A DNA stretch of 64,000 bases, from assembly GCF_023509475.1 (NCBI RefSeq), contig NZ_JAKSDZ010000006.1, positions 62,001 to 126,000 of the forward strand, in the 5' to 3' direction. The DNA is from Aestuariirhabdus haliotis. Lineage in GTDB: Bacteria; Pseudomonadota; Gammaproteobacteria; Pseudomonadales; Aestuariirhabdaceae. The position numbers were made by a program, and so were the translations under genes. This document shows positions 48,493 through 57,947 of the stretch, in pieces; the first letter of the stretch is position 1, and each line of letters starts with the position of its first letter. The notes under the pieces are model-generated. The model did not search any database, was not told the origin of the DNA, and saw only the letters and a program-made list of their open reading frames with translations.

Positions 48493-49725
48493 ATGAGCGT
48501 ATCGAATGACCTTTATCCCAATGCTAGCCACCCACTGAAGCGTAAGGAATCTGGCGTTCCTGTTGTACGAAAAGGGCTTCACGTTGAATCCTACAACGAC
48601 TTCGATCCTTTGAAGCACGTTATCGTCGGTATTGCCGATAACCAGCACATTCCTGAAGCGTGCCCTGCGTCCAACGAAAAAATTCCGGCTGACTCCCCAA
48701 TGCGTGGCGGTAAAGCAGGTCGTCGCACCCAGGAAAGTATCGATCGTGCGAATGAATGCCTGAACGGATTTGCCGATACGCTCGAAAAGCGCGGAATTAT
48801 TGTTGACCGCCCCGGAGCCGTTGACTGGCACGAGCGTATTACCACTCCAGACTTCACCATTAGTTCCGGTTTTGGTGTTATGCCGCCTCGCGACTGCCTG
48901 CTCACTATGGGCAAGAGCATTCTGATGGCGCCCATGAGCTTCCGTAGCCGTTACTTCGAGTATCTGGCCTACGTTGATCTGTGCCGTGAATATTTCGAGT
49001 CCGATCCAGACTGCCTGATCGAACAGGCACCTCGCCCACGCCTGGGGGATGAAAGTTTCCGCATGGACTATGTGGCCGCTTATGAGCATCTGACCGACGA
49101 AGAAACCATGGCGCGTTCACTGCGCAAAGAGTACAGCACCAAAGAAACCGATATTCTGTTTGATGCCGCCGACGTTATGCGTCTGGGCAAGGATATCTTT
49201 GTCCAGCACGGTTTAACCACCAACCTGGCTGGCATTCGCTGGATCAAGCGCCGCTATGAGCCGATGGGCTACCGCGTTCATACCCTGAGCTTTGAAGACA
49301 ACCATCCGATCCATATCGATGCTACCTTCTGCCCATTGCGCCCAGGCTTAATGCTGCTGAACCCACACCGTCCATTGTTCAAGGGTCAGCGTGACATCTT
49401 TGAGAAGAACGGATGGGAAATCGTCGAAGCGGTTGAACCGGCCTGGGACAACCCTCCTCCACTGTGCTACTCCAGCACCTGGTTGTCCATGAACACCCTG
49501 ATTCTGGATCACAACACCGTCTGCGTTGAGAAATCAGAAACCGGGCAACAAGAGCAGTTCGATAAGTTAGGCTTTGACGTAGTACCGATCGACTTGCGTG
49601 ATGCCTATGCGTTTGGCGGTGGTCTGCACTGTGCAACAGCAGACGTATGGCGTGAAGGTACCTGTGAGAACTACTTTGACAAGCAGTTCAAAGGTGCTCA
49701 TAACGTCGATCACTGGGAGTATTAA
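48493..49725 (+). CDS. Arginine:glycine amidinotransferase-like enzyme
   Basis: 410 residues, close to the length of mature vertebrate AGAT. The catalytic triad aligns with human AGAT Asp254/His303/Cys407: D224 in LFDAADVMRLGKD, H274 in HPIHIDATF and C380 in GGGLHCATADV. Large shared blocks include KDIFVQ, SSTWLSMNTLILD and IDLRDAYAFGGG. It should move the amidino group of arginine to an amine acceptor, giving ornithine and a guanidino product. Glycine is the acceptor in AGAT proper; bacterial relatives also use lysine, inosamine or others. GGAG precedes the ATG. Monocistronic and divergent from a transporter operon. No guanidinoacetate methyltransferase is nearby. Confidence 0.93.
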   Translation: MSVSNDLYPNASHPLKRKESGVPVVRKGLHVESYNDFDPLKHVIVGIADNQHIPEACPASNEKIPADSPMRGGKAGRRTQESIDRANECLNGFADTLEKRGIIVDRPGAVDWHERITTPDFTISSGFGVMPPRDCLLTMGKSILMAPMSFRSRYFEYLAYVDLCREYFESDPDCLIEQAPRPRLGDESFRMDYVAAYEHLTDEETMARSLRKEYSTKETDILFDAADVMRLGKDIFVQHGLTTNLAGIRWIKRRYEPMGYRVHTLSFEDNHPIHIDATFCPLRPGLMLLNPHRPLFKGQRDIFEKNGWEIVEAVEPAWDNPPPLCYSSTWLSMNTLILDHNTVCVEKSETGQQEQFDKLGFDVVPIDLRDAYAFGGGLHCATADVWREGTCENYFDKQFKGAHNVDHWEY

Positions 49726-49798
49726 TCCTATATCGGAGCAACGGTAACACGGCGGGTTTCTTTCGAACCCTACTCATCGAATAGAGACCCGTCACCAC

Positions 49799-49831
49799 CC
49801 ACTGCATTCAATGTAACAACGAATGCAGTGG
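49799..49831 (+). terminator. Hairpin after the amidinotransferase gene
   Basis: An 11-bp stem CCACTGCATTC/GAATGCAGTGG with an 11-nt loop, about 70 bp past the stop, no T-run. Its role in termination is uncertain. Confidence 0.5.
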
Positions 49832-50429
49832 CAAACACTAAAGACGGAGGAACTTAGTTCTGCAATTGCTTGTCAGTATAGTTGGCGGCCACCTTTAGGG
49901 ACGATTAATCTTTCTTACTCATGCGAAAGCTTAGGGTGGCCCCTTTTTTCCTACCGTTCTGGCTACTGACAGCTTATATCTTTATCCCTTCTTGTTACCT
50001 CCTTCTCATCAGCACTTTATTCGCATCTGTAACGAAAATTATCTCATTTTCTACGCCATACCCTTCAACACCAGGCAGTACAATTAGCAGGTCTTGCGAA
50101 ATTCTGCCGTCGTTTATGCGATAAAATTACTAAGAATAAACTTGCCCCAAAAAAATAGCACTAAAGTACCAATAAGTATTTGTATAAATTCAATTGGTAT
50201 TTCCTGCAATAACGTCAAAATTCTTTGCTATGCAAGCCTGATCCCAGCGGAAAACTGCAGCCCAATAGGTAGTACTCCCTGTCGAAAACGAGCCTTTACG
50301 TATAGTGAGAAACCCTCTATTAACGTTTAATAAACCCATCAAACGAAACACTGATTTCAGCGATACTTGAAGTGAAAAACAGCGTTTCGATCACTGATTA
50401 AATAATGATTCCTAATGGAGGGAATAATC
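49832..50429. other. AT-rich gap before a small secreted-protein gene
   Basis: About 600 bp. Two plus-strand frames of 67 and 78 codons lack ribosome-binding sites and protein-like composition and are not called. The last ~60 bp should hold the promoter of the small gene. Confidence 0.4.
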
Positions 50430-50672
50430 ATGATAGGTGCCGTTTTTGCTGTAACTTTTGCTGGTATGGTTGGTGTTAACGCTATGGATACAAACGAGTC
50501 AGGTTACTCTGATGAGTGTCGCCAAGTTGCCATTGAGATGCGTAACGAGTACTACAACAATCCGGGCAACTATTACTATGGCCACGCTTCTGACGATGAT
50601 GGCTGGGGTATGAGAGAGATTGCCCGCGACGCGGAAGCGGCCAAGCGCGCCTGTCATGCAGAAGGCCGGTGA
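50430..50672 (+). CDS. Small secreted protein of unknown function
   Basis: 80 residues from the ATG at 50430, which has GGAGG 8 nt upstream; an ATG at 50415 overlaps that ribosome-binding site. The first ~18 residues (MIGAVFAVTFAGMVGVNA) form a short signal-like hydrophobic segment. The rest is acidic and Tyr/Asn-rich in the middle (EYYNNPGNYYYGHASDDDGWG) with two cysteines, one early (DECRQ) and one near the end (RACHAEGR), which could form a disulfide. No family is recognised. A strong bidirectional terminator follows. Confidence 0.7.
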   Translation: MIGAVFAVTFAGMVGVNAMDTNESGYSDECRQVAIEMRNEYYNNPGNYYYGHASDDDGWGMREIARDAEAAKRACHAEGR

Positions 50673-50694
50673 GTCAATCCCCTTTCGACTCCTG

Positions 50695-50724
50695 AAAAAA
50701 GAGCTGCCTCGGCAGCTCTTTTTT
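50695..50724. terminator. Bidirectional rho-independent terminator
   Basis: AAAAAAGAGCTGCC/GGCAGCTCTTTTTT, a 14-bp stem with a 2-nt apex. Runs of A and T on the two sides serve both the small secreted-protein gene (+) and serA (-). Confidence 0.93.
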
Positions 50725-50762
50725 ATTACCAGATTGTAATTAGAATTTAAAAATCTTCCCAA

Positions 50763-51932
50763 TCAAACGACTCTAATCTTGATAACATGTTCAATACCGG
50801 TCAGGCCCTGCAACAACTCTTTTGTGACCTCACCTTCGACATCTACAATATTGTACGCTAATGCATCGCGGCTTTTGTTGAGCATATCGAGCACATTGAC
50901 TTTATGATCTGCCAACATTGACAGCACATCACCCAGCACACCGGAAACATTATGATTTGAGAATGTTATACGCCGGCCGCCCACTCGATCCATGCTGATA
51001 TTGGGAAAGTTTACCGAATTGCGAATATTGCCATGTTCGAGGTAATCGATCAGTTGATCGGCCGCCATCAGCGCGCAATTTTCCTCCGCCTCCTGAGTAC
51101 TTGCTCCTATATGGGGTAACAGCAGTACGCCCTCTTTGCCCAATAAATCAGGCGTAGGGAAATCAGCGACATACGCCGACAGTTTCCCAGCCGCCAGAGC
51201 AGGCAGTATCGCGCCAGGGTCAACAATCTCCTCCCGGGCAAAGTTGAGCAATTTCAAACCCGGTTTGGCACTACTCAGGCTATCCGGATTGATCAGATGA
51301 TGCGTAGCCTCGAGGGAAGGCACATGCAAGGTGACGTAATCGCTGCACGCTAGCAACGAATGCAGGTTATCCATTTTGCCGACTTTGCTCGACAGCCGCC
51401 ATGCGGCCTCAATCGAAATGGCCGGATCGTAACCTACCACCTTCATACCCAGCGTCAGAGCCATGTTGGCCACCATCGAGCCTATGGCACCCAAGCCAAC
51501 AACCCCCAGGGTTTTACCGGCAATCTCGGTCCCGGCAAAACGCTTTTTTTGCCCTTCCAGATAGGTCGACATCTGTTCGGCCGATTGCCCCGCATCCAGC
51601 CCCTGGACAAAAGCGAGCCCTTCGGAAACCCCGCGTGAGCTAAGCAGGAGGCCAGTCAGCACAAGCTCTTTGACCGCATTGGCATTGGCTCCTGGCGTGT
51701 TAAACACCACTACCCCCTGGCGTGAACAGTGCTCGACAGGAACATTGTTAACACCGGCACCGGCGCGCGCGATCGCCTGCAATGAGTCCGGTAGCTCATC
51801 GCCATGGAGGTTCTGGCTTCGAAGAAGGTAGGCGTCAGGATGGGTAATTTCACTGGCGACTTCGTAATGAGCCCGGGAAAAGCGCTCCAGGCCACAGGTG
51901 GAGATCTGATTGTAGGTTCGAATTTTATACAT
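50763..51932 (-). CDS. serA: D-3-phosphoglycerate dehydrogenase (short ACT form)
   Basis: 389 residues. Catalyses NAD-dependent oxidation of 3-phosphoglycerate, the first step of serine synthesis. The NAD site is GVVGLGAIGSMVANMAL. The catalytic Arg-Glu-His set is probably in NFAREEIVD (Arg and Glu) and LLPHIGASTQEAEENCA (His). The C-terminal ~75 residues form an ACT domain (ISNHNVSGVLGDVLSMLADHKVNVLDMLN), for likely serine control. It follows serC by 102 bp on the same strand, with AAGGACGG before ATG. The spacer holds a 7-bp stem (ATCGCCC/GGGCGAT). Confidence 0.93.
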   Translation of the reverse strand: MYKIRTYNQISTCGLERFSRAHYEVASEITHPDAYLLRSQNLHGDELPDSLQAIARAGAGVNNVPVEHCSRQGVVVFNTPGANANAVKELVLTGLLLSSRGVSEGLAFVQGLDAGQSAEQMSTYLEGQKKRFAGTEIAGKTLGVVGLGAIGSMVANMALTLGMKVVGYDPAISIEAAWRLSSKVGKMDNLHSLLACSDYVTLHVPSLEATHHLINPDSLSSAKPGLKLLNFAREEIVDPGAILPALAAGKLSAYVADFPTPDLLGKEGVLLLPHIGASTQEAEENCALMAADQLIDYLEHGNIRNSVNFPNISMDRVGGRRITFSNHNVSGVLGDVLSMLADHKVNVLDMLNKSRDALAYNIVDVEGEVTKELLQGLTGIEHVIKIRVV

Positions 51933-52034
51933 CAGTACCGTCCTTATTATTGTTATATGATCGCCCCGGGGTACTGGCCGCAGGGCGATTTCTGGAGCCG
52001 TTAACCACTCCTCGGTCCTTGGATACTGTTCAGG

Positions 52035-53153
52035 TTACAGTGACGCCACCTCGGCATAGGCCCAATCCAACCAGGGCAACAGCGCCTCCAGATCACTGGC
52101 TTCGACCGTACTGCCACACCAGATACGCAAACCGGCCGGTGCATCACGATATGAGCCGATGTCATAGGCAACCGCTTCCTGCTCTAACAATTTACCCATC
52201 TGTTTGATCTGCTCAGGTGCAAGATCCAGTGTGAAGCAAACACTGGTATTGGAACGGATCTCAGGCTGCTGGGCCAGAAAGTCGATCCAGGGTCGATCGG
52301 CTACAAAGGCCTCCAACACAGCAAGGTTATTACGAGATTTCTCGATCGCTTTGTGGACCCCGCCCATACCATCGATCCAGCCCAAAGCATCCAGATAGTC
52401 GGCAACACAGAGCATGGACGGAGTATTGATGGTTTCACCCCGAAAAATACCCTCGATCAGCTTACCACCCTTGGTCATACGGAAAACCTTTGGCATGGGC
52501 CAACTCGGAGTGTAGTTTTCCAGCCGTTCAACCGCGCGGGGACTAAGTATCAACATACCATGCCCACCTTCGCCGCCCAGCACCTTTTGCCAGCTAAAGG
52601 TGATTACATCGAGTTTTTCCCAGGGCATCTCCATGGCAAAAACCGATGAAGTAGCATCGCACAACGTCAGCCCCGCTCGATCGTCATCTATCCAGTCGGC
52701 TTGATCGACCTTGACCCCGGACGTGGTTCCATTCCAGGTAAACACCACATCGTGAGCCTGATTGGCCTGGCTAAAATCGGGTAACCGCCCGTACTCGGCC
52801 TCATAAGCATTAACGCTATCTAACTGAAGCTGCTTAACAATGTCGGTCAGCCAGCCTTTGCCGAAGGATTCCCAGGCAAATACATCAACCGGTCGCGGTC
52901 CCAACAACGACCACATAGCCATCTCCATAGCCCCCGTATCCGACCCCGGTACAACCCCAACTCGATAACCCTCTGGCAACCCCAGTAGACGGGCGGTCTC
53001 CTCACAAGCTCTCTTTAACGCTTGCTTGCCCACGGAGGAACGGTGGGAACGGCCCAGCGTCTGAAGATCCAGCGCCTCCAGCTGATACCCAGGGCGTTTA
53101 CTACAGGGTCCGGATGAGAAGTTCGGGTTGGCCGGTTTTATCTCTGGCTTCAT
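52035..53153 (-). CDS. serC: Phosphoserine transaminase (Methanosarcina/alphaproteobacterial type)
   Basis: 372 residues, PLP-dependent class V aminotransferase. It belongs to the type starting [18 protein letters not shown], unlike the classical E. coli SerC. The pyridoxal lysine is in [17 protein letters not shown]. Other motifs are [42 protein letters not shown] and the terminal [23 protein letters not shown]. It converts phosphohydroxypyruvate and glutamate to phosphoserine. It heads an operon with serA, divergent from the MFS transporter gene. In Pseudomonas relatives the classical serC is near gyrA/pheA; whether one also exists in this genome cannot be seen. Confidence 0.93.
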   Translation of the reverse strand: MKPEIKPANPNFSSGPCSKRPGYQLEALDLQTLGRSHRSSVGKQALKRACEETARLLGLPEGYRVGVVPGSDTGAMEMAMWSLLGPRPVDVFAWESFGKGWLTDIVKQLQLDSVNAYEAEYGRLPDFSQANQAHDVVFTWNGTTSGVKVDQADWIDDDRAGLTLCDATSSVFAMEMPWEKLDVITFSWQKVLGGEGGHGMLILSPRAVERLENYTPSWPMPKVFRMTKGGKLIEGIFRGETINTPSMLCVADYLDALGWIDGMGGVHKAIEKSRNNLAVLEAFVADRPWIDFLAQQPEIRSNTSVCFTLDLAPEQIKQMGKLLEQEAVAYDIGSYRDAPAGLRIWCGSTVEASDLEALLPWLDWAYAEVASL

Positions 53154-53395
53154 GGAGGCTCCTTAGGGGTACAAAAGGCTTCTACTATTATTGAACGGTA
53201 GGTCACCGCTGGGTCAGCCAACATTATAGGGGAAGCCGGATCCTGCTGGCGAGCACAGACCGATCGCTAGACCACCGGCAACAGAAGTCGAGCCGCAAAT
53301 ACCTGCCCATTACCCAGACTGATAATTGTTTACCGCAGTAGCCTGGCACGCTAGCGTCGAAAGATTAAAAAACAACAATAAAAGCTGAGCCCACT

Positions 53396-54706
53396 ATGTC
53401 GCAGATTCCCCAGATCCCCGTCAGCAAAGGCTATCGCCGCTATGTATTAATCTTGCTGACATTCGTCTACGCGCTGAACTTCATCGACCGTCAAATCCTG
53501 GTCATTCTGCAAGAATCGATCAAAACCGATATGGACCTGTCAGACTCACAACTGGGTTTACTGACCGGATTTGCCTTCGCAATTTTCTACGTCAGCGTCG
53601 GAATCCCTATCGCTCGCTGGGCCGATATTGGCAATCGGCGTAACATTGTTGCCCTGGCCGTCGCTGTCTGGAGTGGCATGACCGCCCTGTCCGGTCTGAC
53701 CCAAAACTATGCGCAACTATTGCTCGCCCGTATCGGAGTCGGTGTCGGGGAAGCCGGTGGCAGTCCTCCTGCGCATTCCATAATCTCCGACTATTACCCA
53801 CCGGAAGAGCGCGGCAGGGCCCTTTCCTTCTATTCCACCGGAGTTTATCTGGGCATATTACTGGGCTTTCTGGTGGGCGGTTGGGTCAATCAGGAATATG
53901 GCTGGCGAATGGCCTTCTTTGTCGTGGGCTTACCCGGAATCGCGATCGCCTTGCTGGTCCGATTCACCATTCAGGAGCCCCTTCGCGGTCAGGCCGATGG
54001 GCTTGAACAGCAGCAACCATCGACGTTTAAGGAAACTCTGGCGACTCTGTGGCGGTTACGCTCATTCCGGTTCTTTTCCATAGCCGCTGGGTTGACGGCT
54101 TTCACCAGCTACGGCGTGGGCAATTTCCTGCCCTCTTTTCTTATACGCTCTCACGAGTTCACCCCCATGCAGGTTGGCGTTAGCCTGTCGCTCATCGTTG
54201 GCATCGGTGGCGCTATCGGCACCTATTTGGGGGGGTACCTGGCCGATAAGCTGGGGACCCATGATAAACGCTGGTATCTGTGGATCTCCGCCATCATGTG
54301 CTTGTTGGGTGTACCCCTGAGTTTGATTGCCTGCTTTGCCGATAATATTGTTGTGGTGCTGGCCATGTTCTTCTTTTCCACCCTGTTTGGCGCCTGCTAT
54401 CTGGGCCCGACCATCGCCATCACCCACGGGCTGGTCAGCCCAGGAATGCGTGCTATGGCCTCAGCCCTGTTGTTCTTTATATTGAACCTGGTGGGACTGG
54501 GACTGGGGCCTCTGTTCGTTGGTGTGGTAAGTGATGCCTTATCACCAACATTGGGCAGTGAGTCGTTGCGCTACGCCATTGCCATTACGGCCTGTGTCGG
54601 GGTTCTTGCCAGTATCTGCTTTACCATTTCGGCGCAGCGGCTGTTAGCGGACTCAAGTAAAGGTCGGCTACCCGAGGACAACCAACCATCACTGAAACCC
54701 GCTTAA
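53396..54706 (+). CDS. MFS transporter, spinster-like
   Basis: 436 residues, 12 transmembrane helices. The start NFIDRQILVILQESIKTDMDLSDSQLGLLTGFAFAIFY and the loop motif ARWADIGNRRNIVALAVAVWS, with ARIGVGVGEAGGSPPAHSIISDYYPPEERGRALS, are typical of bacterial spinster-type MFS proteins. The substrate is unknown. It is divergent from serC and ends at a bidirectional terminator before the TonB-dependent receptor gene. Confidence 0.92.
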   Translation: MSQIPQIPVSKGYRRYVLILLTFVYALNFIDRQILVILQESIKTDMDLSDSQLGLLTGFAFAIFYVSVGIPIARWADIGNRRNIVALAVAVWSGMTALSGLTQNYAQLLLARIGVGVGEAGGSPPAHSIISDYYPPEERGRALSFYSTGVYLGILLGFLVGGWVNQEYGWRMAFFVVGLPGIAIALLVRFTIQEPLRGQADGLEQQQPSTFKETLATLWRLRSFRFFSIAAGLTAFTSYGVGNFLPSFLIRSHEFTPMQVGVSLSLIVGIGGAIGTYLGGYLADKLGTHDKRWYLWISAIMCLLGVPLSLIACFADNIVVVLAMFFFSTLFGACYLGPTIAITHGLVSPGMRAMASALLFFILNLVGLGLGPLFVGVVSDALSPTLGSESLRYAIAITACVGVLASICFTISAQRLLADSSKGRLPEDNQPSLKPA

Positions 54707-54739
54707 TCAATAGGGTGTTGATAGAGCCATATCCAGGAC

Positions 54740-54763
54740 AACGCCGCAGAAGCCTGCGGCGTT
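54740..54763. terminator. Terminator between MFS and TonB receptor genes
   Basis: A 10-bp stem AACGCCGCAG/CTGCGGCGTT with a 4-nt loop, followed on the plus strand by TGTTTAT. It serves both convergent genes. Confidence 0.8.
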
Positions 54764-54791
54764 TGTTTATGCTCCTGCGGTCAGATCGCCA

Positions 54792-57026
54792 TCAGTAGTC
54801 AATTCTGTAGCTGGCACCCAACATACGCCCTTTGGCCTGAACTCCCGAGAGCTGACCATAGGTGTGTTCGGCCCATTGGCTGTAAACCGTTTGGTAATCC
54901 CGATTGGTCAGATTGGTGATGCTAACCCCGAGTTCCCCCAGCGGTAACTTCCAGCGCGTTAACAGGTCGAGCGTGGTATAGCCATCGATATCCCCGTCAT
55001 CAACAATGGCACCACTCGAAGTGGAATCTTCTGCCTTGTTGTAATCAAACACGCTGGTTGCCTGCAGACGGATGCTGGATCCGCTATCCAGATCATAGGC
55101 AAGGTAACTAACGACTTTGGCAGGGGCCACCTCTAACGCATCAAGATGCAACCACTTACCGCTTTGCTCATCTTTGGTTTTTCCCCGCGTGTAGGCGCCA
55201 CTGATGCCCGCCGCCCAATAGCGATCCAGAAAATAATCCAGAGAACCTTCCAGTCCATATATTTTTTTCTTCTGATCTTTTTGAGAAACACTGTAGTCTG
55301 CGTTAAAGGTGGTCGTCTTATCAGATTCATTATAGAAAGCCGTTAATGAAGCGGTGAGCGGCTCCCAATCTCCACGCCAGCCAAGCTCATAACTATCGAC
55401 CTTCATAGCCTCAAGGTCCATATCACTGATTACCGTGCCTGGAACGCCTAACATGCCGGCCAACATACTGGTTGGTGCCACTGCATTTCGCAAAAGACGA
55501 GCCAGATCGGGAATCTCGAAACCTTCTGAGTAGTTGGCAAAGATCTGCTGGCTATCATTCAAGCTGTAAACCAACCCGGCATTGAACAGAGTCTCGTTGT
55601 AATTGTGAGTATCCCCCTGAATAGCCACCCGCAAACCATCGGGCACCAAAAGGTGTTCATAGGTAGGCATAAAATCATCCACCTCCTGCTCGATATCTTC
55701 GTAACGCATACCGGCACGGAACAACAGCGCCTCGGTTAGCTGAAATTTAAAATCGGCAAAGCCACCGAATGTTTTGGTGTCTACGTCAGGGCCGTAGCCG
55801 TAGGCATCGATTTCCACATAGTCCAACCCACCGCTGGTTAAAAATTGGCTGGCATCATAACCCACCGCATTTTGTTCACCCTTATCCTTCTGGTAATCCG
55901 CACCATATACGACGCTAACGACATCATTGACGTCAGCGCTCAGCACAAGTTTACCACCGTAAACATCCGCCTCACTGGTAGATTGATTGACGAAATTTTG
56001 CGGGCCGAAGCTGAATGCAAAAGGAAAAAAACGGTACTCACGCTCGCGCTTATAGGCCAGCGCCGAGAGTTGCTGACCGAGGAAGGCATTATCCGTGTAT
56101 TGCAGCGAGAAGGCTTCTCGCTCGGTCTTGGGCTGATCGTGCAGGTTGAGCCCTTTAATCGATTTAACCTCCACCGGCGTCCCCGTTAATGCAGGGGCAC
56201 CGGGACCACCATAATTAGGTGCATAATCACTGTCTTGTTCGTTTTTGACATAGTCATAGCTGAATTGAAGGCGTTTATCAGAATCCAATTGCCAAGCCAA
56301 CTTTGCCAGCGTCGAATAACGATCGGAATCATGGGTACTGGTTTGCGCAGGCTCGGGGGCAATACGATCCCCATCGGCATCATAAAAGCCATTGGTCTCC
56401 TCGTACTCCAGGCCGATAAATCCGTCAAAATCTCCCTCTTTAAACGCTATAGTCTGGCCAATGGTATAGGCAAAACTGTCACTATCAAGCTCTTGTGTGG
56501 AGAAAGCGGTACCCACCTGAGTCGAAAAGTTCACCCCCTCATCCTCACCAGCGCTGCGGGTGATAATATTGATAACGCCTCCAGTTCCACCCACACCATA
56601 GATTGCACTAGCGCCGGTAACCACCTCAACACGCTCCACCATCAAGGGAGAAACCGAGTTTAAAAAACGAGACACGTTACGGTTATCGGATTGCGGGACA
56701 CCATCAATCAGATACAGAGGCTTACGACCACGAATGGTCTGAGTGCCTCCCGTTGCAGTTTGGGTTTCTACGCCAAAATTAGGGATTAAACGACCTAATG
56801 CCGTAGATAAATTGTCACCCGATTGCAGTTGACGCATCAAATCATCGCGCTCGATCACCTGCATCTTACCGGCGATAGAGCCAATAGATTCTTCGCTCCG
56901 CGTCGCTGTTATCACCACCGTATCGAGCCGAGTTACCGAATTCTGATCAAGCTCCCCCGCAACAGCCAGCTGCCCCCCTAACGCCAGGGGAATCATACCC
57001 CCTACCCATATTTTACTGCGTTTCAT
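54792..57026 (-). CDS. TonB-dependent siderophore-type receptor
   Basis: 744 residues. The signal peptide (MKRSKIWVGGMIPLALGGQLAVAG) is followed by a TonB-box-like stretch (LDTVVITATR). The plug domain has QTIRGRKPLYLIDGVPQS and VERVEVVTGASAIYGVGGTGGVINIITR. The 22-strand barrel ends in a typical aromatic-tail residue pattern (GASYRIDY). The plug resembles hydroxamate/carboxylate siderophore receptors. Fur-box-like sequences about 370-410 bp upstream support iron control. ATG at 57026 follows GAGAGACAGTG; a GTG directly before it is less likely. No siderophore synthesis genes are nearby. Confidence 0.93.
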   Translation of the reverse strand: MKRSKIWVGGMIPLALGGQLAVAGELDQNSVTRLDTVVITATRSEESIGSIAGKMQVIERDDLMRQLQSGDNLSTALGRLIPNFGVETQTATGGTQTIRGRKPLYLIDGVPQSDNRNVSRFLNSVSPLMVERVEVVTGASAIYGVGGTGGVINIITRSAGEDEGVNFSTQVGTAFSTQELDSDSFAYTIGQTIAFKEGDFDGFIGLEYEETNGFYDADGDRIAPEPAQTSTHDSDRYSTLAKLAWQLDSDKRLQFSYDYVKNEQDSDYAPNYGGPGAPALTGTPVEVKSIKGLNLHDQPKTEREAFSLQYTDNAFLGQQLSALAYKREREYRFFPFAFSFGPQNFVNQSTSEADVYGGKLVLSADVNDVVSVVYGADYQKDKGEQNAVGYDASQFLTSGGLDYVEIDAYGYGPDVDTKTFGGFADFKFQLTEALLFRAGMRYEDIEQEVDDFMPTYEHLLVPDGLRVAIQGDTHNYNETLFNAGLVYSLNDSQQIFANYSEGFEIPDLARLLRNAVAPTSMLAGMLGVPGTVISDMDLEAMKVDSYELGWRGDWEPLTASLTAFYNESDKTTTFNADYSVSQKDQKKKIYGLEGSLDYFLDRYWAAGISGAYTRGKTKDEQSGKWLHLDALEVAPAKVVSYLAYDLDSGSSIRLQATSVFDYNKAEDSTSSGAIVDDGDIDGYTTLDLLTRWKLPLGELGVSITNLTNRDYQTVYSQWAEHTYGQLSGVQAKGRMLGASYRIDY

Positions 57027-57393
57027 CACTGTCTCTCTTGATTTAAATGTTGAATAAACATCAAGCTATTGCCCGCTTCTTCGAGCGGTTAAATGCTCCT
57101 GATCGAACGAAACTCTCATGCACATGCCATCAATACTGAGCTCTCGTCACATCAGCGACTGAACCGAGAAACAATTACAGAAAAAAGGAAAACAGCCATA
57201 GAATGCCTGCTTATCATCCCAAGTGGCTTTAGATGGGATTCAGGACACAATCGGCTGCCTGACGAACAGGCTACAGATTTGATTCAACATCATGTTGACA
57301 TGAGCAAATTACGCTTTTGTTCCTGGTCTTCCTCTAAGGCAATCGCATAAATAACAAATTGGCATATCAATCAAATTTTGCTGAACTTTATGC
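57027..57393. other. Long leader of the TonB receptor gene
   Basis: About 365 bp between the Fur-type sites and the start codon. No convincing gene on either strand; minus-strand frames are 17-18 codons. It can form hairpins (for example GCCTG/CAGGC near 57262-57276 and ATCCCA/TGGGAT). It does not match a cobalamin riboswitch. Confidence 0.4.
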
Positions 57394-57439
57394 GAATAGT
57401 TATCATTAATCAATAATAACAATAATTATTCTTATTATC
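57394..57439 (-). promoter_or_regulatory. Tandem Fur-box-like sites
   Basis: On the minus strand GATAATAAGAATAATTATT (57421-57439) matches the 19-bp Fur consensus at 15 positions. A second, weaker site with AATGATAAC lies at about 57394-57412. They should control the TonB-dependent receptor gene. Confidence 0.6.
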
Positions 57440-57740
57440 GTTTGACCTGAAAGCCCTCCTCCATACGCAAGGGATTGAGATAGACAGGCGGAGAGCAGGC
57501 TGCGCCAGATGGGCACTGAAAACAGAGTATTTGTGAAATAGGCAAAGAGGGTTGAGGGGGGATGGTGCGCAGAGCAAGTACAGGACCTATTTGCGCATAC
57601 CGAGGTGGGGATGACAGCCCATTACCTGAACGGTCATAAGGTTAGATGGAATGATGTGGAAGGCTCAACTTTCAGCCTCTCAGTACATCGAAATAGTAAA
57701 TAATTTTCCGACTATTTTTCGAATGGAATACAGGCAAAAA
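57440..57740. other. Gap between Fur sites and tRNA-Pro terminator
   Basis: About 300 bp. I see no gene or repeat here. Frames overlapping the tRNA on the plus strand are artefacts. Confidence 0.45.
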
Positions 57741-57767
57741 AAACAGCACCCTAAGATGCTGTTTTTC
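57741..57767 (-). terminator. Terminator of tRNA-Pro
   Basis: AACAGCA/TGCTGTT stem with an 8-nt loop, followed on the minus strand by a T-run, about 10 bp past the tRNA 3' end. Confidence 0.85.
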
Positions 57768-57777
57768 TTAAATAATA

Positions 57778-57854
57778 TGGTCGGAACGAGAGGATTCGAA
57801 CCTCCGACCCCCACAACCCCATTGTGGTGCGCTACCAGGCTGCGCTACGTTCCG
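57778..57854 (-). tRNA. tRNA-Pro (GGG)
   Basis: 77 nt with an encoded 3' CCA. The acceptor stem pairs CGGAACG with CGTTCCG. The anticodon arm is CCACA-ATGGGGT-TGTGG, giving anticodon GGG. The T arm contains GGTTCGAATCC. It lies after the merR-type gene, the usual position in Pseudomonas-like genomes. Confidence 0.96.
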
Positions 57855-57947
57855 ATTGCTTCGCAGAAAGCCTAGGCCGGACTGCAAGACGGAGCGAATC
57901 ATACCGTAATCGAGGGTTTCAGCAAACTGTTTTTAAGACTTTTTAGC

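Noticed and set aside
49921-50330. Two plus-strand frames of 67 and 78 codons
   Set aside because: AT-rich, no ribosome-binding sites, protein composition unlike real genes in the window.
57200-57300. Cobalamin riboswitch before the TonB receptor
   Set aside because: The B12 box and the conserved core are missing; the GCCACTT stretch alone is not enough.
57651-57875. 74-codon plus-strand frame ending [25 protein letters not shown]
   Set aside because: It is the antisense translation of tRNA-Pro, a well-known artefact in gene lists.
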